Below, in pieces: positions 8,284-17,677 of a stretch of 64,000 nt of DNA. This stretch comes from an uncultured Pelagibacteraceae bacterium (GTDB lineage Bacteria > Pseudomonadota > Alphaproteobacteria > Pelagibacterales > Pelagibacteraceae), in NCBI GenBank assembly GCA_902581775.1, contig CACHPJ010000004.1, positions 1 to 64,000 of the forward strand, written 5' to 3'. The notes under the pieces were generated by a model. That model saw nothing but the letters and a program-made list of their open reading frames with translations. It was not told the origin of the DNA and searched no databases. A program made the translations under genes and the position numbers. Every line of letters starts with the position of its first letter. The first letter of the stretch is position 1.

Positions 8284-9666
8284 ATGAATATAATAATTTG
8301 TGGTGCCGGAAAGGTCGGGTTTTCTATTAGCAAGCAACTTGCTGCTCAGGGTCACTCTATAAGTGTGATAGATCAATCTAAAGAAGATATTAAAAAAATA
8401 AATGAAACCCAGGAGGTTAAGGGCATAGTTGGAAGAGCAACTTTGCCATCAGTCTTAGAAAATGCAGGAGCAGAAGAAGCTGACATGATAATAGCTGTCA
8501 CCAAAAGTGATGAAACAAATATGATTGTATGTCAGTTAGCGAGCTCTTTATTTAATATATCGAAAAAAATTGCTAGGATACGTACAAAAGATTTCTTAGA
8601 AGGAAAGTGGACTAAACTTTATAACAAATCAAATATACCAATAGATGTAATAATATCCCCAGAAATTGAGGTCGCTAAATCTTTATTTAGAAGACTAGAA
8701 GCTCCTGGTGCTTCCGACAACGTTCCGTTTGCTGATGATAAAGTAAAAATGCTAGAAATTCATATAGAGAAAAATTGTCCATTATTAAACGTACCTCTAA
8801 AACAATTAACTGATAAATTCCCAGATTTTAAGGCAAATATTCTTGGCGCATTAAGAGATAATAAATTTATCTTTCTTAAAAAAAACGACATGATGAAAGA
8901 AGGCGATGAAGTTTATTTAGTGGTTAGTAGCAATCAATTAAAACAAATCTTAAAAGCTTTTGGACACGAAGAAAAAGTCGCTAAAAAAATTTTAATTATT
9001 GGAGGAGGAAATATTGGATTAAATCTTGCTAAATTATTAGAAGCTAACTTCGAAGGAGTAAGAATTAAGATTATAGAAAAAAACAAACAAAGAGCTGAAG
9101 AAATAGCTTCTGAACTTTCATCTTCTATTGTTATTAATGGAGATGCTCTTGATGAGGAAATTTTAAAAGAAGCAAACATAGAAGAGTCTGAAACTGTATT
9201 AGCTTTAACCAACGATGACGAAAACAATATTATGTCATGCGTTCTTGCCGAAAAAAGTAATGGAAAAAAAATCAACAAGAGAACAATTGCTATAGTTAAT
9301 AAATCTAACTACAGTCTTCTTCAAAACTCATTAAATATTGATGACCTTGTTGATCCAAGAATGACAACAGTCTCTAGAATTTTAGAGCATGTCCACAGAG
9401 GAACTATTGGAACTGTTTACTCTTTACTAGATGGAGAATTTGAGTTTATAGAAGCAAAAATATTGGGAAAATCTGAACTACTAAATAAAAGTATAAAAGA
9501 AGCTAATCTACCAGAACACATAAGAATTGGAGCTGTTGTAAGGAAAGATGCTGTGCTTATACCAAGATCAGGTTTTATTTTCGACAAAGATGACCTAGTA
9601 GTATTGTTAGCGAAGAGAGAACATTTGCAAGAGGTTGAAAATATCTTTGCAGTTAGTTCAATCTAA
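8284..9666 (+). CDS. trkA: Trk potassium uptake regulatory subunit TrkA
   Basis: Cytoplasmic nucleotide-binding gating subunit for TrkH. Two tandem RCK halves are visible, each with a Rossmann glycine motif: GAGKVGFSISKQLA at the N-terminus and GGGNIGLNLAKLLE near residue 242, each followed by an acidic end-of-strand residue and a TrkA-C segment (the second contains IRIGAVVRKDAVLIPR). Length of 460 matches full TrkA. It is placed 2 bases after ntrX and 6 before trkH, the conserved ntrYX-trkAH order. Confidence 0.95.
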   Translation: MNIIICGAGKVGFSISKQLAAQGHSISVIDQSKEDIKKINETQEVKGIVGRATLPSVLENAGAEEADMIIAVTKSDETNMIVCQLASSLFNISKKIARIRTKDFLEGKWTKLYNKSNIPIDVIISPEIEVAKSLFRRLEAPGASDNVPFADDKVKMLEIHIEKNCPLLNVPLKQLTDKFPDFKANILGALRDNKFIFLKKNDMMKEGDEVYLVVSSNQLKQILKAFGHEEKVAKKILIIGGGNIGLNLAKLLEANFEGVRIKIIEKNKQRAEEIASELSSSIVINGDALDEEILKEANIEESETVLALTNDDENNIMSCVLAEKSNGKKINKRTIAIVNKSNYSLLQNSLNIDDLVDPRMTTVSRILEHVHRGTIGTVYSLLDGEFEFIEAKILGKSELLNKSIKEANLPEHIRIGAVVRKDAVLIPRSGFIFDKDDLVVLLAKREHLQEVENIFAVSSI

Positions 9667-9672
9667 ATAATA

Positions 9673-11091
9673 ATGAATTATAAAGGTATATTATATTATT
9701 TAGGTCTTTTTACTTTTCCTTTGGGATTTTTATCTTTTTTGAACATAATCTATTCCTCATATTTTGACTACTTTCTAAACACAGATTCTTATATATTAAC
9801 TTTAGGGATATCGTTTTTCTTTGGTTTTCTCTGTCTTTTTATATCTAAAAATAGTTCCAAAGAAATTAATTTTTATGAGCAATTAACTTTAGTTATTTTA
9901 GTATACATCTTCTCCGCAATAATAATCTCTATTCCATTCTATTTTAGTAATTACCAAATTACATTTATAAACTCTTTATTCGAAGCATTTTCAGGACTAA
10001 CTACAACAGGTTTTACCATTTTTAACAATATAAAATATCTAGATCCAACATTGATCATTTGGAGGTCATCTTCTCAATGGATAGGTGGTTTATATTTTAT
10101 TATTTTTTTAATTTTATTTTTTACTAATAGTAAATTCAATTTTAAACTATCAGGTTTAATTTACTCTGAAGACAAATCATTAAATCCAGAAAAAAATATC
10201 AAAAAAGTATCGTTAAAAATTTTTTTAATATATCTTTCTTTAACCTTGTTAACTTTTCTCTTTTTTGAAATTTCTGGTTTAAGATTATTTAACAGTTTAA
10301 ATTTAAGTATGACCACAGTATCATCAGGCGGTTTTTTACCAACAGACTCTTTAAATCTTATTATAAAAAATAACTTTCAAAAGATAATTTTAATTTTTTC
10401 ATTATTGATTCCAATTTTAAGTATTTATTTTCTTTATAATATCTTTAATACGAGAACATTTTTTAAAAAACATTTTGAAGATTTTTCTATTTTAACATTA
10501 ATAATAATAATATTTTTAATATTTTATTTAACAAATAATCATTTAGGATTCTTCAACACTATGATAAATGTTGTAAGCAGTATTAGTAATTCAGGAATTT
10601 CTTTAAATAAAATTACTGGAAATCTTTCTCTATTATTTATTTTTTTAACTCTTATAGGCGGTTCTATAAATTCTAATACATCAGGACTAAAATTCTTAAG
10701 AATCTTTATTCTTTTAAAATCTGCATTTTCCGAAATTTTTAGGATTGTTAAGCCAAATTATGTTATTGAAAAAAATATTCCTTTTTCAAATACTAAAATT
10801 AATAATGATATAATTAAAATATCTTTTTTTATCTTTATCTCTTTTTTTATAAGTCTTTTTATTTTATCTACATTATTACTTTTTGATAATATAACCTTTG
10901 AGAATGCTTTTAAATTATCAATTTTGACTCTAACTAATACAACGACTTCAGGTCTTTTTGATTTAGAAAGTCTTTTTTTTAGTAATTTATTAACAATCTC
11001 AAAAGTTTCAATTATAATATTTATGATAATAGGAAAAATTGAGTTATTATCTATATTATTATTGTTCAAAAAAATTTTAACAAAAAATTAA
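9673..11091 (+). CDS. trkH: Trk potassium uptake membrane subunit TrkH
   Basis: Polytopic potassium channel subunit of 472 residues built from four pore-loop repeats. Selectivity-filter-like loops can be seen as SGLTTTGFT, TTVSSGGFLPT, SISNSGISL and TNTTTSGLF, each between hydrophobic helices. IGGLYFIIF near residue 140 is the usual block after the first filter. Works with TrkA encoded immediately upstream. The protein is strikingly rich in Phe, Ile and Leu codons made of A and T, in keeping with the rest of the window. Confidence 0.95.
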   Translation: MNYKGILYYLGLFTFPLGFLSFLNIIYSSYFDYFLNTDSYILTLGISFFFGFLCLFISKNSSKEINFYEQLTLVILVYIFSAIIISIPFYFSNYQITFINSLFEAFSGLTTTGFTIFNNIKYLDPTLIIWRSSSQWIGGLYFIIFLILFFTNSKFNFKLSGLIYSEDKSLNPEKNIKKVSLKIFLIYLSLTLLTFLFFEISGLRLFNSLNLSMTTVSSGGFLPTDSLNLIIKNNFQKIILIFSLLIPILSIYFLYNIFNTRTFFKKHFEDFSILTLIIIIFLIFYLTNNHLGFFNTMINVVSSISNSGISLNKITGNLSLLFIFLTLIGGSINSNTSGLKFLRIFILLKSAFSEIFRIVKPNYVIEKNIPFSNTKINNDIIKISFFIFISFFISLFILSTLLLFDNITFENAFKLSILTLTNTTTSGLFDLESLFFSNLLTISKVSIIIFMIIGKIELLSILLLFKKILTKN

Positions 11092-11092
11092 A

Positions 11093-12139
11093 ATGTCTAA
11101 AATAATTATCATAGGTGCAGGGGCAATGGGTTCAGCTTTCGCTTTCCCTTGTTTAGATAATACTCATGACACCACTATTATCGGTACTCATTTAGAAAAT
11201 GAATTTATAGACAACTTAAAGAAAAACAAAAACTTACATCCAGTTCTTGGAGTTAATTTACCTAAAGATATTAAAATACATAAATTTGATAAATTTAATG
11301 AACTATTTAAGTCAGATGTCGATTTAATCGTTTTAGGAATTAGCTCTAAAGGAATTGAATGGGCTTCAGAACAGCTGTTATTGGTAGCAAAAGAAAAAAA
11401 ATTACCAAATATTCTTATGTTAACAAAAGGACTTAGCGTTTATGAAGATAAATATGAATTATTAGTCGATAAACTTAAAAGATTATTGAAATCACAAGGA
11501 GTAACGAACCTAAATATCTCTGCTGTTGGAGGACCTTGTCTTGCTGCCGGACTTGCAAATAAAGTTCATAGTAGTGTTGTAATTGCAAATGAAGAAATTC
11601 AAACTGCAAAAAAAATTGCTGATATGCTTAATACTAGTTATTATCACACTTCTTATTCAGACGATTTAAATGGAGTAGAAGTTTCAGCAGCAATAAAAAA
11701 TATTTTTTCTATGGCAGTAGGTGCAGCCAGAGGTTTATCCAGCAATACAGTTTCAGATGAAGTGAGAGAAAAAAATTATTTAAATACTGCTTCTGCTTTA
11801 ATTAAACAATCAATATATGAAATGGAAATATTTGTGGAACATTTAAAAGGAAGAAAAGAGACAGTAAAAGGATTAGCTGGGCTGGGAGATTTATATGTTA
11901 GTTCTGGTGGCGGCAGAAATGCAAAAATGGGAGCATATATAGGCGAAGGTTTTACTTTTTCTGAAGCAAAAAAAACAAAAATGAAAAATATAACTATCGA
12001 GGGAGCTGATCTTGCAAAAGAAATAGCTAAAAAAGTTAATAAAGACTTTAATCAAAAAAAATTACCTTTAATGCTCGGTATGATTAATGCAATTATTGAA
12101 GATAAAAAACTTGAACTTAACTGGGAGCTATTTAGGTGA
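11093..12139 (+). CDS. NAD(P)-dependent glycerol-3-phosphate dehydrogenase, GpsA type
   Basis: A 348-residue GpsA-family protein. The N-terminal Rossmann motif is GAGAMGSAFA, the substrate region has VGGPCLAAGLANK, and the catalytic lysine sits in VSAAIKNIFSMAVGA; the C-terminal domain has LAGLGDLYVSSGGGRN and IEGADLAKE. GpsA enzymes interconvert dihydroxyacetone phosphate and sn-glycerol 3-phosphate. Since it leads a run ending in glycerol kinase and a glycerol transporter, and no flavin GlpD is seen in the window, it may work in the oxidative direction here. The main alternative is ordinary phospholipid precursor synthesis. Its stop overlaps the next GTG start. Confidence 0.85.
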   Translation: MSKIIIIGAGAMGSAFAFPCLDNTHDTTIIGTHLENEFIDNLKKNKNLHPVLGVNLPKDIKIHKFDKFNELFKSDVDLIVLGISSKGIEWASEQLLLVAKEKKLPNILMLTKGLSVYEDKYELLVDKLKRLLKSQGVTNLNISAVGGPCLAAGLANKVHSSVVIANEEIQTAKKIADMLNTSYYHTSYSDDLNGVEVSAAIKNIFSMAVGAARGLSSNTVSDEVREKNYLNTASALIKQSIYEMEIFVEHLKGRKETVKGLAGLGDLYVSSGGGRNAKMGAYIGEGFTFSEAKKTKMKNITIEGADLAKEIAKKVNKDFNQKKLPLMLGMINAIIEDKKLELNWELFR

Positions 12140-13071
12140 GAAAGATTTTTACAATTTTAATTTTAAATATTTTAATATCAACTTTTTCTTATGCTAAAGA
12201 TAAAATACTCATTAGTGGTTTTATTAATAAACAGTCACAAGTAAAAAGTGATATTGAGGTTATAAATCCTAAAAATAAAATTATAATTATTTATAATCAT
12301 GGACAAAATACTAATGATACAGCTAAAAAGAGCGAATGTATTTGGGTAAACCAAATAAATAATCAAGCCTCATTAGTGGATGAGGTAGTTAATGGTAAAA
12401 AAATTATGGTTTATAATTTATGTTCAAATGATTTTGCTGGAGATATGTCACTGAAAAAAAATTGGTGGAAATCAAAAACTCCTTATGTAGGTAAACATAA
12501 ATTAGATAAAAGAGTTGAAAAAAATTTAGAATTAGTTGAAAAATTTGTATCTATGGGTGTACCAAGGAAACAAATCATTATATCAGGTCATTCTTGTGGG
12601 GGTCTGTTAACTTTAATGCTATTATCTGCTCACCCTGAAAAAGTAGGCGGAGGGATATCATATATGCAAGCATGTTTTGGCAAACTTTCTTCTAAATATA
12701 AAGTAAAAAAAGTTGGTCCTGAAGCAGCCCTGGCTAAATTTGCTAAGAAAAATCCAGGTCCTGCTGAACTTAGAAATAGACAAATTAATAATATTAAAAA
12801 TTCAAATAATGTATCTGTTCTAGCTTTTACACATCCTAAAGATAAGTGGGAGGGATTGTTGTCTGATTGGTTGGAAGAAGTCCCAGGAGTTAAAAGAATT
12901 GTTATTTCTGAAGATTATAAAATTAATGGAAAGTCTTGTGTTGTAAAAGGAGATAATTGGCAAGAAAACATTTCAGTTAGAAAAAATCCAGGCCATGAAA
13001 TGAACCAGGGTTTATGTTTTCAATATTATAATTCTGAAATATTAAAATATATAAAAGGTAGGATTTCATGA
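12136..13071 (+). CDS. Exported alpha/beta-hydrolase-like protein
   Basis: A 311-residue protein with a cleavable-looking signal peptide (residues 1-20, ending SYAKD) followed by an alpha/beta-hydrolase pattern: oxyanion-type strand IIIIYNHGQN, nucleophile elbow GHSCGG with Ser about 153, and a late NPGHEMNQGLC that can supply the histidine. Several cysteines could form periplasmic disulfides. GTG start overlapping the previous TGA (GTGA) and ATGA overlap with the next gene indicate tight coupling inside the glycerol run. Substrate unknown; an ester of glycerol would fit the neighbourhood but is only a guess. Confidence 0.7.
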   Translation: MRKIFTILILNILISTFSYAKDKILISGFINKQSQVKSDIEVINPKNKIIIIYNHGQNTNDTAKKSECIWVNQINNQASLVDEVVNGKKIMVYNLCSNDFAGDMSLKKNWWKSKTPYVGKHKLDKRVEKNLELVEKFVSMGVPRKQIIISGHSCGGLLTLMLLSAHPEKVGGGISYMQACFGKLSSKYKVKKVGPEAALAKFAKKNPGPAELRNRQINNIKNSNNVSVLAFTHPKDKWEGLLSDWLEEVPGVKRIVISEDYKINGKSCVVKGDNWQENISVRKNPGHEMNQGLCFQYYNSEILKYIKGRIS

Positions 13072-13256
13072 AAAAAATTTTAATAATATTTTTAATATTA
13101 TTTAGTAATCCTCAATTATTAGCTAATGACAATCAAGACTTAAAAGCTACTACTAGTATTTCTGATCAACTCAAAACTTTACAAAATCTATATAAGTCTG
13201 GTGAATTAAGTGGATATGAATATGAAAAAGAAAAAAAAAGAATTTTAAATAAGTAA
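13068..13256 (+). CDS. Small exported SHOCT-like protein
   Basis: A 62-residue product with a signal peptide (1-19, ending LLANDN) and a C-terminal amphipathic segment, LKTLQNLYKSGELSGYEYEKE, resembling the SHOCT short C-terminal domain (an L-x-K-L-x2-L-x-x-x-G-x-I-x-x-x-E-F pattern). SHOCT domains are usually oligomerisation modules. It overlaps the hydrolase gene by ATGA and sits 1 base before glpK. Function unknown. Confidence 0.6.
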   Translation: MKKILIIFLILFSNPQLLANDNQDLKATTSISDQLKTLQNLYKSGELSGYEYEKEKKRILNK

Positions 13257-13257
13257 T

Positions 13258-14739
13258 ATGAAAAAATTTATAATATCTATTGATGCAGGCACTACATCAA
13301 ATAGATCGATTTTATTCGATCTAAGAGGAAAACCTATTTATTCAGCACAAAAAGAATTTACCCAATATTTCCCTAAAAGTGGTTGGGTAGAGCATGATCC
13401 AGATGAAATTTGGAAAACAACTATTAAAACATTAAAAGATGTAATTGCTAAAGCTAAAAAATTAAGAGGAAAAATTTTAAGTATAGGGATCACAAATCAA
13501 AGAGAAACAACAGTCCTATGGGATAAAAAAACTGGAAAGACTGTTTATAAAGCAATTGTTTGGCAAGACAGAAGACAAGAAGAGTTTTGTAAGAAATTAA
13601 GAAAACAAAATAAAGATACAATGATTTTTAATAAGACTGGTTTATTAATTGACTCATATTTTTCTGGAACAAAAATCAAATGGATCTTAGACAATATTCC
13701 AAGAGCTAAACATTTAATGAATAAAAAACAATTGTTATTTGGAACAATTGATAGTTATTTGATTTGGAAACTTACTAAAGGTAAAGTACATGCAACAGAC
13801 GCAACTAACGCTAGCAGAACTATGATTTTTAACATTTCATCTAACAAATGGGACGATACAATCTTAAAACTTTTAAAAATTAAGAAACATATTCTTCCCG
13901 AAGTAAAAGATTGTGCGGACGACTACGGCGAAACCCATTCAACAATAACTGGTATATCAATACCAATAAATGGTGTTGTTGGTGATCAACAATCAGCTAC
14001 GATAGGTCAATGCTGTTTTGAGCCAGGCTCTTTAAAAAGTACCTACGGGACAGGCGCGTTTGTTTTGCTAAATACTGGTAGTAAGAAGATTTATTCAAAA
14101 AATAGATTGTTAACTACAATTGCCTATAGAATTAATGGGAAAACAACTTATGCTATGGAAGGATCAATCTTTATTGCAGGCGCAGGAGTTCAATGGCTTA
14201 GAGATAGAATGAAATTTTTAAAGAAAGCAGCTGAAACAGAAAAAATCCTAAAGTCTTTACAAACTAATAATGGAATTTATTTAGTTCCTGCATTTACTGG
14301 CTTAGGAGCACCTCATTGGAATGCTAACTCAAGAGGTGTTTTAAGTGGAATAACTAGAGATACAAGTCCAAAAGAAATTATCAGAGCTACAATAGAGGCT
14401 GTTGCTTATCAAACTCATGATTTATTTGAGGCAATGAAACATGACGGTCTAAGACCAAAAATAGTAAAAGTTGATGGTGGAATGGTGATGAATAACTGGT
14501 TTTCACAATTTTTATCAGATGTAGTTAATGTAAAAGTTTTAAGACCGAAAGTTCAAGAAACGACTGCAGCTGGTGCGGCATTTATGGCGGGACTTAAAAT
14601 AGGTGTTTATAAATCCCTTCAAGATATTTCTAAAAATTGGCATTTAGATAGAAATTTTTCTCCAAAAATGAAAAATAAACAAAGAATTAAATTAATCAGG
14701 GGCTGGTCTATTGCTATAAAGAGAACTTTAATTAACTAA
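13258..14739 (+). CDS. glpK: Glycerol kinase
   Basis: FGGY-family kinase of 493 residues that phosphorylates glycerol to sn-glycerol 3-phosphate with ATP. The N-terminal phosphate-binding motif is SIDAGTTSNRSILFD, followed by ITNQRETTVLWD, IVWQDRR, TGLLIDSYFSGTK, the ATP-domain GTGAFVLLNTG and the C-terminal VDGGMVMNNWFSQFLSD. These match glycerol kinase rather than xylulose or ribulose kinase. It immediately precedes the glycerol transporter genes, so uptake and phosphorylation are physically linked. Confidence 0.95.
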   Translation: MKKFIISIDAGTTSNRSILFDLRGKPIYSAQKEFTQYFPKSGWVEHDPDEIWKTTIKTLKDVIAKAKKLRGKILSIGITNQRETTVLWDKKTGKTVYKAIVWQDRRQEEFCKKLRKQNKDTMIFNKTGLLIDSYFSGTKIKWILDNIPRAKHLMNKKQLLFGTIDSYLIWKLTKGKVHATDATNASRTMIFNISSNKWDDTILKLLKIKKHILPEVKDCADDYGETHSTITGISIPINGVVGDQQSATIGQCCFEPGSLKSTYGTGAFVLLNTGSKKIYSKNRLLTTIAYRINGKTTYAMEGSIFIAGAGVQWLRDRMKFLKKAAETEKILKSLQTNNGIYLVPAFTGLGAPHWNANSRGVLSGITRDTSPKEIIRATIEAVAYQTHDLFEAMKHDGLRPKIVKVDGGMVMNNWFSQFLSDVVNVKVLRPKVQETTAAGAAFMAGLKIGVYKSLQDISKNWHLDRNFSPKMKNKQRIKLIRGWSIAIKRTLIN

Positions 14740-14818
14740 TTCAATCTTTAGTTGTAAAAGAAATATCTGTACAATTTTCCTGTATTTTGTTTCAATTAAG
14801 AAAATAATAAACAACAAC

Positions 14819-14823
14819 GGGGG
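14819..14823 (+). promoter_or_regulatory. Strong Shine-Dalgarno before glpV
   Basis: A GGGGGAA run five bases before the glpV ATG. Most genes in this window lack a clear Shine-Dalgarno, so this G-run in an A/T-rich gap stands out and fixes the glpV start. The 89-base gap between glpK and glpV is probably where the transporter promoter lies; I see no convincing -35/-10 pair there. Confidence 0.7.
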
Positions 14824-14828
14824 AATTA

Positions 14829-16544
14829 ATGTTTAAAACATTGAAAACAATATTAGCTGTTGCTGTTACATCTTCTCTTCTTTCAACTTCTATTTATGCA
14901 GATGCTATAAATAAATGGGCAAGTGGAGAATTTAGTCTTTCTACTCTATCCAAAAAAGAGAGAGTTGCAGAGCTAAAATGGTTCCAGGATGCTGCGAAGC
15001 CGTTCAAAGGAATGTCTATCAAAGTGTTATCTGAAACTATTCCAACACACGAGTATGAGTCAAAAACTTTAACAAAAGCTTTTGAGGAAATTACTGGGAT
15101 TAAAGTTAATCACCAGTTACTTGGTGAAGGGGATGTAGTAATGGCTGTTCAAACACAAATGCAAACTAACGTTAGTATCTACGACGCGTATATCAATGAC
15201 TCTGATTTAATTGGTACTCATGCTAGAATGCAACAAGCTGTTAACCTTACAAAATGGATGGCTGGAGAAGGTAAAGATGTAACTTTACCAACTTTAGATT
15301 TAGACGATTTTATTGGTAAGCAGTTTACTACAGGACCGGATGGCGATTTATACCAAATGCCTGACCAACAATTTGCTAACCTTTACTGGTTTAGAAAAGA
15401 TTGGTTTGACAGACCTGAAATCAAAAAAGGTTTTAAAGCCAAATACGGTTATGATTTAGGAGTACCTCTTAATTGGTCTGCTTATGAAGACATCGCTAAA
15501 TATTTCTCAGAAGATGTGAAAAATATTGATGGTGTTAGAATATATGGTCACATGGACTACGGTAAAAGAGCTCCCGACCTAGGTTGGAGAATGACTGATG
15601 CGTGGTTATCAATGGCTGGAGCAGGTGATGTAGGTAAACCTAATGGAATACCAGTAGACGAATGGGGAATAAGAATGGAAAAAGGTTCTTGTAACCCTGT
15701 AGGAGCTTCAGTAACAAGAGGTGGAGCTGCTAACGGCCCTGCTGCTGTATACGCAATCAGAAAATGGGATGAGTGGTTAAGAAACTACGCCCCTCCAGGT
15801 GCTGCGGCTATGGATTTCTATCAGTCTCTACCGTCACTATCTTCTGGAAACGTTGCTCAGCAAATTTTCTGGTACACAGCTTTCACAGCTTCTTTAGTAG
15901 GAAAAAACCCTAATAATAAAGTTGTTGATGCTAATGGTAAACCGTTATGGAGAATGGGTCCGTCACCAAAAGGACCTTATTGGGAAGAAGGCATGAAGCT
16001 TGGATATCAAGATGCTGGATCATGGACATTATTTAAGTCTACACCAGTTAAAAATAGAAAAGCTGCATGGTTGTATGCTCAATTCGTTGTATCAAAAACA
16101 GTAGATCTTAAGAAAAGTCACGTTGGTTTAACTATTATAAGAGATAGTTCAATCGATCATAAATCATTTACTGACAGAGCAGGTGATTTAGGTGGACTTG
16201 TAGAGTTCTATAGATCAAACAACAGAAATATTTGGTCACCAACAGGTGTAAACGTTCCGGATTATCCGAAACTTGCACAAATCTGGTGGCAACAAATTGG
16301 AGATGTAAACTCAGGTGCGTTTACTCCACAACAAGCTATGGATCGTCTTGCAGAGGAGATGGACTTAGTTATGTCACGTATGGAAGCTGCTGACAAAGGT
16401 AGCAATGCATACGGTGGATGTGGACCAAGACTTAATAAACCAAGAGAAGCTTCTTATTGGTTAAATAAGAAAGGTTCACCAAAAGCTAAACGTAACGAGA
16501 AACCTCAAGGAAAAACTGTTCCATACGCGAAAGCTTGGAAGTAG
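14829..16544 (+). CDS. glpV: Glycerol ABC transporter substrate-binding protein GlpV
   Basis: A 571-residue periplasmic binding protein with a signal peptide (cleavage expected after IYA, residue about 24). It is much longer than ordinary sugar-binding proteins (about 400-430), which is a hallmark of GlpV of the GlpSTPQV glycerol system described in Rhizobium. Family-like stretches include LGEGDVVMAVQTQMQT, MPDQQFANLYWFRKDWFD and GQIFWYTAF-type text (AQQIFWYTAF). The five genes after it match the rest of the system. A strong ribosome site before it and a hairpin after it suggest much higher expression than the membrane subunits. Confidence 0.9.
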   Translation: MFKTLKTILAVAVTSSLLSTSIYADAINKWASGEFSLSTLSKKERVAELKWFQDAAKPFKGMSIKVLSETIPTHEYESKTLTKAFEEITGIKVNHQLLGEGDVVMAVQTQMQTNVSIYDAYINDSDLIGTHARMQQAVNLTKWMAGEGKDVTLPTLDLDDFIGKQFTTGPDGDLYQMPDQQFANLYWFRKDWFDRPEIKKGFKAKYGYDLGVPLNWSAYEDIAKYFSEDVKNIDGVRIYGHMDYGKRAPDLGWRMTDAWLSMAGAGDVGKPNGIPVDEWGIRMEKGSCNPVGASVTRGGAANGPAAVYAIRKWDEWLRNYAPPGAAAMDFYQSLPSLSSGNVAQQIFWYTAFTASLVGKNPNNKVVDANGKPLWRMGPSPKGPYWEEGMKLGYQDAGSWTLFKSTPVKNRKAAWLYAQFVVSKTVDLKKSHVGLTIIRDSSIDHKSFTDRAGDLGGLVEFYRSNNRNIWSPTGVNVPDYPKLAQIWWQQIGDVNSGAFTPQQAMDRLAEEMDLVMSRMEAADKGSNAYGGCGPRLNKPREASYWLNKKGSPKAKRNEKPQGKTVPYAKAWK

Positions 16545-16564
16545 TAAGAGGTTAATCTAAATTT

Positions 16565-16594
16565 AAAAGGGGGCACGATCTGCCCCCTTTTTTT
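16565..16594 (+). terminator. Intra-operon hairpin terminator after glpV
   Basis: A perfect 11-bp stem, AAAAGGGGGCA paired with TGCCCCCTTTT, with a 5-base loop (CGATC) and a T tract. This is the shape of a Rho-independent terminator. It lies between the binding-protein gene and glpS, so partial read-through would give excess binding protein. Confidence 0.9.
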
Positions 16595-16612
16595 AAAATA
16601 AAATTTTGTATT

Positions 16613-17677
16613 ATGAGTCTAGAATTAAAAAACGTAGAAAAAAAAGTTGGAATAGCCACTCATATTTATCCTACAAGCCTTAAATTAGAAAAAAATACTA
16701 TAAATGTACTTCTTGGTTCGACATTGGCTGGAAAGACAACATTAATGCAAATAATGGCAGGATTAGATAAACCCTCTTCGGGCGAAATATGGTTTAACGG
16801 AGAAAATGTTACTGGCATGAAGGTTCAAAAAAGAAATTGTTCGATGGTTTATCAGCAATTTATTAATTACCCAAATTATACGGTGTATGAAAATATTGCA
16901 TCTCCATTAACAATAACGGGTGTTAAAACAGATGAAATTAAACAAAGAGTTGGAAAGGTAGCTGAGCTTTTAAAATTATCAGCAATGCTTGATAAAAAAC
17001 CTGATGAATTGTCAGGTGGTCAACAACAAAGAACAGCTTTAGCAAGGGCTTTAGTCAAGGACTCAGATTTAATTTTACTGGATGAACCTCTGGCAAACTT
17101 AGACTTTAAGTTAAGAGAGGAATTGCGGGAAGAACTACCAAAATTGTTTGAAAATAGAGATTGTATAGTAGTTTATGCAACAACAGAGCCATCAGATGCT
17201 TTGATGATAGGTGGTAATACAGCAACTATACTAGAAGGCAAAGTTATTCAGTATGGAAAAACTTTAGAAGTTTATAATAAACCTGAAAATTTAATTTCAG
17301 CTAAAGTTTTTAGTGATCCACCAATGAATATAGCTGAAATCACAAAAATTGGAGATAATTGTAAATTTGTTAACAATAATGTTCAGTGGAAATCGTTTAA
17401 GAAAATTAAAGATGGAACTTATAAAATTGGCATAAGACCACACAATATCACTACATACAAAGAGGGAAATAATTCAGTCGAAATTAATGGAAAAGTGCAG
17501 ATTTCAGAACTTAGTGGTTCAGAAAGTTTAATACATTTTACTAATGGTAACTTAAGTTGGGTTTCATTATCTAACGGTACACAACAAAAAAACGTTGGAG
17601 AAGATACTAAACTTTACATGAATACAGATGAGTTTTTATATTTTGATCAAAATAACAGATTGGTAAACAATGGCTAA
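16613..17677 (+). CDS. glpS: Glycerol ABC transporter ATPase GlpS
   Basis: ABC ATPase of 354 residues with a C-terminal TOBE-like regulatory region (about 240-354). Walker A is GSTLAGKT (35-42), Q-loop YQQF, signature LSGGQQQR (133-140) and Walker B LILLDEP. The switch histidine is missing: the usual VTHD position reads ATTE (Thr191). GlpS and GlpT are the two ATPases of the GlpSTPQV transporter and are expected to form a heterodimer on the cytoplasmic face. It overlaps glpT by 8 bases. Confidence 0.92.
   Translation: MSLELKNVEKKVGIATHIYPTSLKLEKNTINVLLGSTLAGKTTLMQIMAGLDKPSSGEIWFNGENVTGMKVQKRNCSMVYQQFINYPNYTVYENIASPLTITGVKTDEIKQRVGKVAELLKLSAMLDKKPDELSGGQQQRTALARALVKDSDLILLDEPLANLDFKLREELREELPKLFENRDCIVVYATTEPSDALMIGGNTATILEGKVIQYGKTLEVYNKPENLISAKVFSDPPMNIAEITKIGDNCKFVNNNVQWKSFKKIKDGTYKIGIRPHNITTYKEGNNSVEINGKVQISELSGSESLIHFTNGNLSWVSLSNGTQQKNVGEDTKLYMNTDEFLYFDQNNRLVNNG

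Noticed and set aside
8934-9278. 114-residue minus-strand ORF in trkA
   Set aside because: Antisense shadow of the second Rossmann domain.
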